A stretch of 11,007 bases of DNA from Porticoccaceae bacterium (GTDB lineage Bacteria; Pseudomonadota; Gammaproteobacteria; Pseudomonadales; Porticoccaceae). This document shows positions 8,401-11,007 of the stretch, one piece after another. The notes beneath the pieces are model-generated. The model was not told where the DNA came from and searched no databases. It saw only the letters and a program-made list of their open reading frames with translations. The DNA lies in NCBI GenBank assembly GCA_028822945.1, contig JAPKCN010000043.1:1-11007 (forward strand), read 5' to 3'. The position numbers and the translations under genes were made by a program. Positions within the stretch are counted from its first letter, which is position 1; each line of letters starts with the position of its first letter.

Positions 8401-9702
8401 GCTGTTTCACGGTCAGGCGCTCTCGCTATCGCGGATGAGAATGGACGCGAGCGCGAGCGTTACAAGTTGCCCTACGGTGCGCTGATTAGGGTCAAAGACG
8501 CCGCCACCGTCGAAGCCGGTGACGTGGTTGCCAACTGGGATCCACACACTCACCCAATCGTGACTGAAGTGGCGGGTAAAGCAGCTTTCTCCGGTATGGA
8601 GGAGGGATTGAGTACTCGACAGCAAACTGACGAAATCACAGGTCTAACGAGCATCTCAATCATCGATCCAAATGAGCGACCAGCCGCGGGTAAGGACATC
8701 AAGCCAATTATTTCGCTGACCGACAGCAAGGGCAAAGAGTTGATTTTCCCGAATTCTACGGTTCCAGCGCACTACCCGCTGCCGGCTAACGCAAGCATTA
8801 ATATTAGCGATGGAGATCAAATCGAAATCGGTCAGATCATTGCGCGTATTCCACAGGAGTCTGGTGGTACAAAGGATATTACCGGTGGTCTGCCGCGCGT
8901 TGCCGATCTATTCGAGGCTCGGAAGCCAAAAGATCCAGCGATATTGGCAGAGATCACCGGCACCGTTACCTTAGGTAAGGAAACCAAGGGTAAACTACGC
9001 TTGGTGATCACACCCGAAGACGGCAAACCGTTGGCGAATGGTAAGCTTCAGTACGAAGAGCTGATACCCAAATGGCGTCAACTAGGTGTGTTTGAGGGTG
9101 AGCGTGTTGAAAAGGGCGAAGTGATTTCCGACGGGCCACCGACACCACACGATATTCTTCGGCTCAAAGGTATCAGTGAGCTGGCTAAGTACATTGTTAA
9201 TGAGATTCAAGAAGTCTATCGCCTCCAGGGTGTGAAGATCAACGACAAACATATCGAGGTTATCACGCGGCAGATGTTGCGTAAGGTCGAGGTTACCGAT
9301 ATGGGTGACTCGGCTTTGATTCGTGGCGAGCAGGTTGAGTATCGATATGTTATCGAGGAAAATGAACGGCTCCGTCAAGAGGGTTTGCAACCAGCCAAGT
9401 ATGAGCGCCAGTTATTGGGCATTACCAAGGCCTCACTGGCCACTGAGAGCTTTATTTCGGCAGCCTCGTTTCAGGAAACTACGCGAGTTTTGACCGAGGC
9501 AGCTGTTACTGGCAAGGCCGACCCACTGCGCGGGCTGAAAGAGAATGTGGTGGTTGGGCGTTTGATCCCAGCAGGTACCGGGCTCGCTTACCACGCGCAG
9601 CGGCGCAAGACTCGTAGTGCCAAAGTGGACTCTGCGAAGAGTGCTGCCGATGTCGAAGCTGCGTTGTTGGAAGCTTTCAGTGCGGCTCTAACCGAGGAAT
9701 AG
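5476..9702 (+). CDS. rpoC: DNA-directed RNA polymerase subunit beta'
   Basis: 1408-residue beta' subunit, essentially the E. coli length and numbering. It provides the catalytic magnesium site NADFDGDQMAVH with D460, D462 and D464. The first zinc site is C70, C72, C85, C88 (CLCGKYKRMKHRGIVCEKC) and the second is C815, C889, C896, C899. The trigger-loop region QSIGEPGTQLTMRTFHIGG begins near residue 922. It is followed by the long insertion (SI3, roughly 944-1131) typical of gammaproteobacteria, then jaw and C-terminal clamp segments. The start is a TTG preceded by GGAGGA (5464-5469) at 6 bases. It gives the family N-terminus KDLVNLLKQQ, and the next in-frame ATG (codon 27) would remove conserved residues, so TTG is preferred. 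Co-transcription with rpoB is likely. No missing catalytic or zinc residue. Confidence 0.99.
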   Translation: MKDLVNLLKQQDQNSDFDNLRISLASPEMIRSWSFGEVKKPETINYRTFKPEREGLFCAKIFGPVKDYECLCGKYKRMKHRGIVCEKCGVEVTLTKVRRERMGHIELACPVAHIWFLKSLPSRIGLMLDMTLREIERVLYFESFVVTEPGLTALEKGQLLTDEEYFEALEEFGDEFVAMMGAEAIQSLLREINLDDEIANIREEIPNTRSETKIKKISKRLKLLEAFHGSGNKPEWMILKSLPVLPPDLRPLVPLDGGRFATSDLNDLYRRVINRNNRLKRLLELSAPDIIVRNEKRMLQESVDALLDNGRRGRAITGSNKRPLKSLADMIKGKQGRFRQNLLGKRVDYSGRSVIVVGPTLRLHQCGLPKRMALELFKPFIFSKLELRGLATTIKAAKKMVEREESVVWDILDDVIREHPVLLNRAPTLHRLGIQAFEPVLIEGKAINLHPLVCAAYNADFDGDQMAVHVPLTIEAQMEARALMMSTNNILSPASGEPIIVPSQDVVLGLYYMTRDRVNARGEGMVFSDVREVSRAYYSNTVDLQARIKLRIKEVLYDEVTAERSEDRRIADTTVGRALLWDIAPEGVPFSLVNKPMVKKAISLVINECYRRVGLKETVIFADQLMYTGFDFSTRSGASIGVNDFVIPDDKHEIIGAADDQVREIEAQFASGLVTQGEKYNKVIDIWSQANDRVAKSMMKGISTEMVINRDGEEEQQASFNSVFIMADSGARGSPAQIRQLAGMRGLMARPDGSIIETPITANFREGLNVLQYFISTHGARKGLADTALKTANSGYLTRRLVDVAQDVVVTEVDCGTTGGLLMTPVIEGGDIIESLGDRILGRVVALDVNKPGSEEIAVPAGTMIDEQWVKRIEVLGVDEVTVRSPITCEVRHGICSSCYGRDLARGHRVNQGEAVGVIAAQSIGEPGTQLTMRTFHIGGAASRASAVDNVKVKQGGVVRLINLKTVENKAGNLVAVSRSGALAIADENGRERERYKLPYGALIRVKDAATVEAGDVVANWDPHTHPIVTEVAGKAAFSGMEEGLSTRQQTDEITGLTSISIIDPNERPAAGKDIKPIISLTDSKGKELIFPNSTVPAHYPLPANASINISDGDQIEIGQIIARIPQESGGTKDITGGLPRVADLFEARKPKDPAILAEITGTVTLGKETKGKLRLVITPEDGKPLANGKLQYEELIPKWRQLGVFEGERVEKGEVISDGPPTPHDILRLKGISELAKYIVNEIQEVYRLQGVKINDKHIEVITRQMLRKVEVTDMGDSALIRGEQVEYRYVIEENERLRQEGLQPAKYERQLLGITKASLATESFISAASFQETTRVLTEAAVTGKADPLRGLKENVVVGRLIPAGTGLAYHAQRRKTRSAKVDSAKSAADVEAALLEAFSAALTEE

Positions 9703-9723
9703 CGATAACCCGATATTGTTTTT

Positions 9724-9743
9724 GGGGCTCATTGCAGAGCCCC
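9724..9743 (+). terminator. Hairpin after rpoC, no T-run (attenuator or 3' processing candidate)
   Basis: GGGGCTC (9724-9730), loop ATTGCA, GAGCCCC (9737-9743): a perfect 7-bp GC-rich stem starting 21 bases after the rpoC stop. The bases that follow are TTGACTC, not a T-run; the T5 lies before the stem. It is therefore not a good intrinsic terminator on either strand. It may protect the rpoC 3' end, cause partial termination, or act with Rho. Read-through into rpsL is plausible. Confidence 0.45.
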
Positions 9744-9772
9744 TTGACTCACGTCGGCTCGATCATTAAACT
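9744..9772 (+). promoter_or_regulatory. Candidate sigma-70 promoter for rpsL-rpsG
   Basis: TTGACT (9744-9749, 5/6 to the -35 consensus), then exactly 17 bases, then TAAACT (9767-9772, 4/6 to TATAAT, keeping the first A and last T). It begins right at the base of the hairpin after rpoC. It would start transcription near 9779, giving an rpsL leader of about 110 bases. Consensus fit only; the -10 is mediocre. Confidence 0.4.
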
Positions 9773-9780
9773 GCCGTTCC

Positions 9781-9822
9781 CCACAGCGCAGGTTATTGTG
9801 GCGGAGCCTAACCCATAGGGTT
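9781..9822 (+). promoter_or_regulatory. Structured rpsL leader with competing stems
   Basis: GGTTA (9791-9795) can pair with TAACC (9809-9813), closing over GGC/GCC (9800-9802 with 9806-9808). Alternatively AACCC (9810-9814) pairs with GGGTT (9818-9822) around loop ATA. A third option pairs CCACA (9781-9785) with TGTGG (9797-9801). The first two are mutually exclusive because they share 9810-9813. The rest of the gap (9823-9874) shows only two short palindromes. Pairings are visible; a regulatory role is inference. Confidence 0.35.
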
Positions 9823-9887
9823 GTCCGATGTAAGTATGCGCATTAGACAGCGCTGCCGGTGACACTACACAAGCGGAGAAATATTAC

Positions 9888-10262
9888 ATGGCAACGATCA
9901 ACCAGTTGGTTCGTAAGCCGAGAAAACGCAAAGCCAGTAAAAGCGATGTACCTGCCTTACAGGCTTGCCCACAAAGGCGCGGAGTATGTACCAGAGTGTA
10001 CACAACCACACCCAAAAAGCCGAACTCGGCGTTGCGCAAGGTATGTCGTGTGCGTTTGACTAGCGGCTTTGAAGTTACCTCGTACATCGGAGGTGAAGGG
10101 CACAATTTACAGGAACACAGCGTGGTATTGATCCGCGGCGGTCGCGTGAAAGATTTGCCCGGTGTACGTTATCACACGGTGCGCGGCACATTGGATACAG
10201 CCGGTGTCAATGGGCGCACGCAGCGGCGTTCAAAGTATGGCACCAAGCGCCCAAAGGCGTAG
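9888..10262 (+). CDS. rpsL: 30S ribosomal protein S12
   Basis: 124-residue S12, the decoding-centre protein that contacts 16S rRNA helices 18, 27 and 44 and influences tRNA-selection fidelity. The family signature TTTPKKPNSALRKVCRVRL is present, as are the YIGGEGHNLQEHSVVLIRGG core and the basic tail RSKYGTKRPKA. Without the initiator Met, the streptomycin-determinant residues are K42, K43, K87 and D88, in wild-type form, so S12-based streptomycin resistance is not predicted. GGAG (9875-9878) lies 9 bases before the ATG. It follows rpoC directly, as in Pseudomonas-type genomes, and shares an mRNA with rpsG. Its stop codon TAG (10260-10262) touches the base of the folded intercistronic region. 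Conventional length and sequence. Confidence 0.98.
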   Translation: MATINQLVRKPRKRKASKSDVPALQACPQRRGVCTRVYTTTPKKPNSALRKVCRVRLTSGFEVTSYIGGEGHNLQEHSVVLIRGGRVKDLPGVRYHTVRGTLDTAGVNGRTQRRSKYGTKRPKA

Positions 10263-10330
10263 GATTTAACTATATGTCGACACTCTTGAATCCTGTCGGC
10301 ATATTTACTTAGTAAGGCTGGGTTAAATCC
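10262..10330 (+). promoter_or_regulatory. rpsL-rpsG intercistronic structure, candidate S7 autoregulatory site
   Basis: The 96-base gap can fold into a two-tier structure. A basal stem pairs GGATTTAAC (10262-10270) with GTTAAATCC (10322-10330), 9 bp perfect, and its first base is the G of the rpsL TAG stop. Inside, ATATGTCGACA (10272-10282) pairs with TGTCGGCATAT (10294-10304), 11 bp with one U-G, around an 11-base loop. In E. coli, S7 binds the rpsL-rpsG gap of the str mRNA and represses rpsG, which is translated by coupling to rpsL; this is the positional equivalent. A competing small hairpin, CTGGG (10318-10322) with CCCAG (10329-10333), overlaps the basal stem. The pairing is direct observation and S7 binding is inferred. 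Confidence 0.65.
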
Positions 10331-10358
10331 CAGGCGAACCTGAAAAAAGGCGGAGAAA

Positions 10359-10829
10359 ATGCCAAGAAGAAGAGTAGTAGCAAAGCGAGAAATCCTCCCA
10401 GATCCTAAGTTTGGTAACGTCACACTCGCCAAATTTATGAACCACGTTATGGTCAGCGGTAAGAAGTCGGTGGCTGAAAAGATTGTTTATGGTGCAATGG
10501 CCATCGTTGAAGAGCGGGTTAAGCGTGATCCGGTCGAGGTATTTCAAGAGGCATTAGACAATGTTGCTCCCATGGTTGAAGTTAAGTCTCGACGAGTCGG
10601 TGGCGCAACTTACCAAGTTCCGGTTGAGGTTCGACCTTCGCGCCGGACTGCTTTGGCGATGCGCTGGTTAGTCGATTATGCGCGTAGTCGAGGGGAAAAA
10701 TCTATGCCCCAACGGCTGGCAGGAGAACTGATCGATGCGGTGCAGAGTAAGGGCGGTGCGGTAAAAAAGCGTGAGGATGTTCACCGTATGGCCGAGGCAA
10801 ACAAAGCGTTCTCGCACTTTCGCTTTTAA
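10359..10829 (+). CDS. rpsG: 30S ribosomal protein S7
   Basis: 156-residue S7, the primary assembly protein of the 30S head that binds the 3' major domain of 16S rRNA and lies near the E site. The N-terminal MPRRRVVAKREILPDPKFGN is typical. So are KFMNHVMVSGKKSVAEKIVYGA, the YQVPVEVRPSRRTALAMRWL beta-ribbon region, and the C-terminal KREDVHRMAEANKAFSHFRF. The length is the usual bacterial form, without the longer tail of E. coli K-12. A GGAG at 10352-10355 is only 3 bases from the ATG, with AAGG (10347-10350) as an alternative, consistent with translation coupled to rpsL. The product probably represses its own translation through the upstream fold. Followed by a strong terminator. Confidence 0.98.
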   Translation: MPRRRVVAKREILPDPKFGNVTLAKFMNHVMVSGKKSVAEKIVYGAMAIVEERVKRDPVEVFQEALDNVAPMVEVKSRRVGGATYQVPVEVRPSRRTALAMRWLVDYARSRGEKSMPQRLAGELIDAVQSKGGAVKKREDVHRMAEANKAFSHFRF

Positions 10830-10847
10830 CTTAAAACTGGATTTAAT
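10819..10847 (+). promoter_or_regulatory. Weak candidate promoter ahead of fusA
   Basis: TTTAAT (10842-10847, 5/6 to TATAAT) has TTCGCT (10819-10824, 3/6 to the -35) at 17 bases and overlaps the rpsG stop. Any start near 10854 would still run through the terminator stem. No extended -10 TG. Reported because fusA otherwise has no nearby promoter; low confidence. Confidence 0.2.
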
Positions 10848-10849
10848 CG

Positions 10850-10886
10850 AAAAAGGCGGCTGTTACAGCTGCCTTTTTTTGTTTTT
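10850..10886 (+). terminator. Intrinsic terminator between rpsG and fusA
   Basis: GGCGGCTG (10855-10862), loop TTA, CAGCTGCC (10866-10873): 8 bp with one G-U pair, extended by A5 (10850-10854) pairing with T5. The stem is followed by T7 (10874-10880), G, and T5 (10882-10886). This is a textbook rho-independent terminator, starting 21 bases after the rpsG stop. It ends only 17 bases before the fusA GTG, so fusA transcription must pass through it (attenuator) unless its transcript begins just upstream. Confidence 0.85.
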
Positions 10887-10903
10887 AGAGGGAGGGAAAT
10901 ATC

Positions 10904-11007
10904 GTGGCACGTAAAACTCCGATCGACCGCTATCGTAATATCGGCATATGCGCGCACGTAGACGCTGGGAAAACCACCACCACGGAGCGCGTACTCTACT
11001 ACACCGG
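10904..11007 (+). CDS. fusA: Elongation factor G (5' end only)
   Basis: The first 34 codons of EF-G, cut by the window end. EF-G is the GTPase that drives mRNA-tRNA translocation and, with RRF, ribosome recycling, working against the L7/L12 stalk. The reading gives ARKTPIDRYRNIGICAHVDA then GKTTTTERVLYYTG, which contains the G1 P-loop AHVDAGKT and the start of switch I. The start is GTG, 8 bases after GGAGG (10891-10895). EF-G in general begins with ARxTPxxRYRNIGI, so the frame is certain. It sits at the usual str-operon position after rpsG, but separated from it by a strong terminator. Whether the rest is intact cannot be seen. Confidence 0.96.
   Translation, partial: MARKTPIDRYRNIGICAHVDAGKTTTTERVLYYT

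Noticed and set aside
9724..9743. Hairpin after rpoC as a true rho-independent terminator
   Set aside because: No T-run follows the stem on the + strand; the T5 is on the wrong side, and on the minus strand the stem is followed by A's. Kept only as an attenuator/processing candidate.
9836..9855. Palindromes ATGCGCAT (9836-9843) and CAGCGCTG (9848-9855) as operator sites
   Set aside because: Eight-base palindromes are expected by chance at this scale and match no regulator site I can name.
1..11007. Mobile elements, CRISPR arrays, tRNA genes or a foreign island
   Set aside because: No repeat-spacer pattern, transposase, cloverleaf, terminal inverted repeats or composition break was seen; gene content is uniformly core.

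Overview
The window is a chromosomal core-housekeeping segment from a gammaproteobacterium: the 3' part of the rplKAJL-rpoBC (beta) ribosomal/RNA polymerase operon joined directly to the str operon (rpsL-rpsG-fusA). All genes lie on the + strand. RpoB and RpoC carry the long insertions and near-E. coli numbering expected of proteobacterial polymerase. The RpoB insertion region and the direct rpoC-rpsL-rpsG-fusA order resemble the Pseudomonas/Cellvibrio/marine gammaproteobacterial side of the class more than the enterobacteria, where beta and str are separate loci. Assignment to a genus is not possible by eye. Base composition looks even (about half GC), and I see no mobile elements, tRNAs, CRISPR arrays or signs of transfer.

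Layout: 1-185 is the end of an upstream mRNA leader and holds a clear L10-leader fold (about 16-87), the autoregulatory site for the L10/L12 complex. Then rplJ (186-716), rplL (756-1133), a 135-base gap with three stacked hairpins, rpoB (1269-5411), a 64-base gap, rpoC with a TTG start (5476-9702), and a 185-base gap with a non-terminator hairpin, a candidate sigma-70 promoter and mutually exclusive stems. These are followed by rpsL (9888-10262), a 96-base intercistronic region with an S7-target-like fold, rpsG (10359-10829), a strong intrinsic terminator immediately before fusA, and the first 34 codons of fusA (GTG start at 10904, cut by the window end). No gene-free stretch exceeds about 185 bases.

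The genes make the ribosomal stalk (L10 and L7/L12), the two large subunits of RNA polymerase, two small-subunit proteins (decoding-centre S12 and head-assembly protein S7) and elongation factor G, which acts with the L7/L12 stalk. Every protein is a conventional family member. The noteworthy material is non-coding: nearly every gap carries RNA structure that could set the ratio of ribosomal protein to polymerase to EF-G. The most striking are the S7-like fold that overlaps the rpsL stop codon and the terminator placed 17 bases upstream of fusA. In the proteins, the one oddity is an extra segment of about 22 residues in RpoB relative to E. coli. I did not find an undescribed multi-gene system here.
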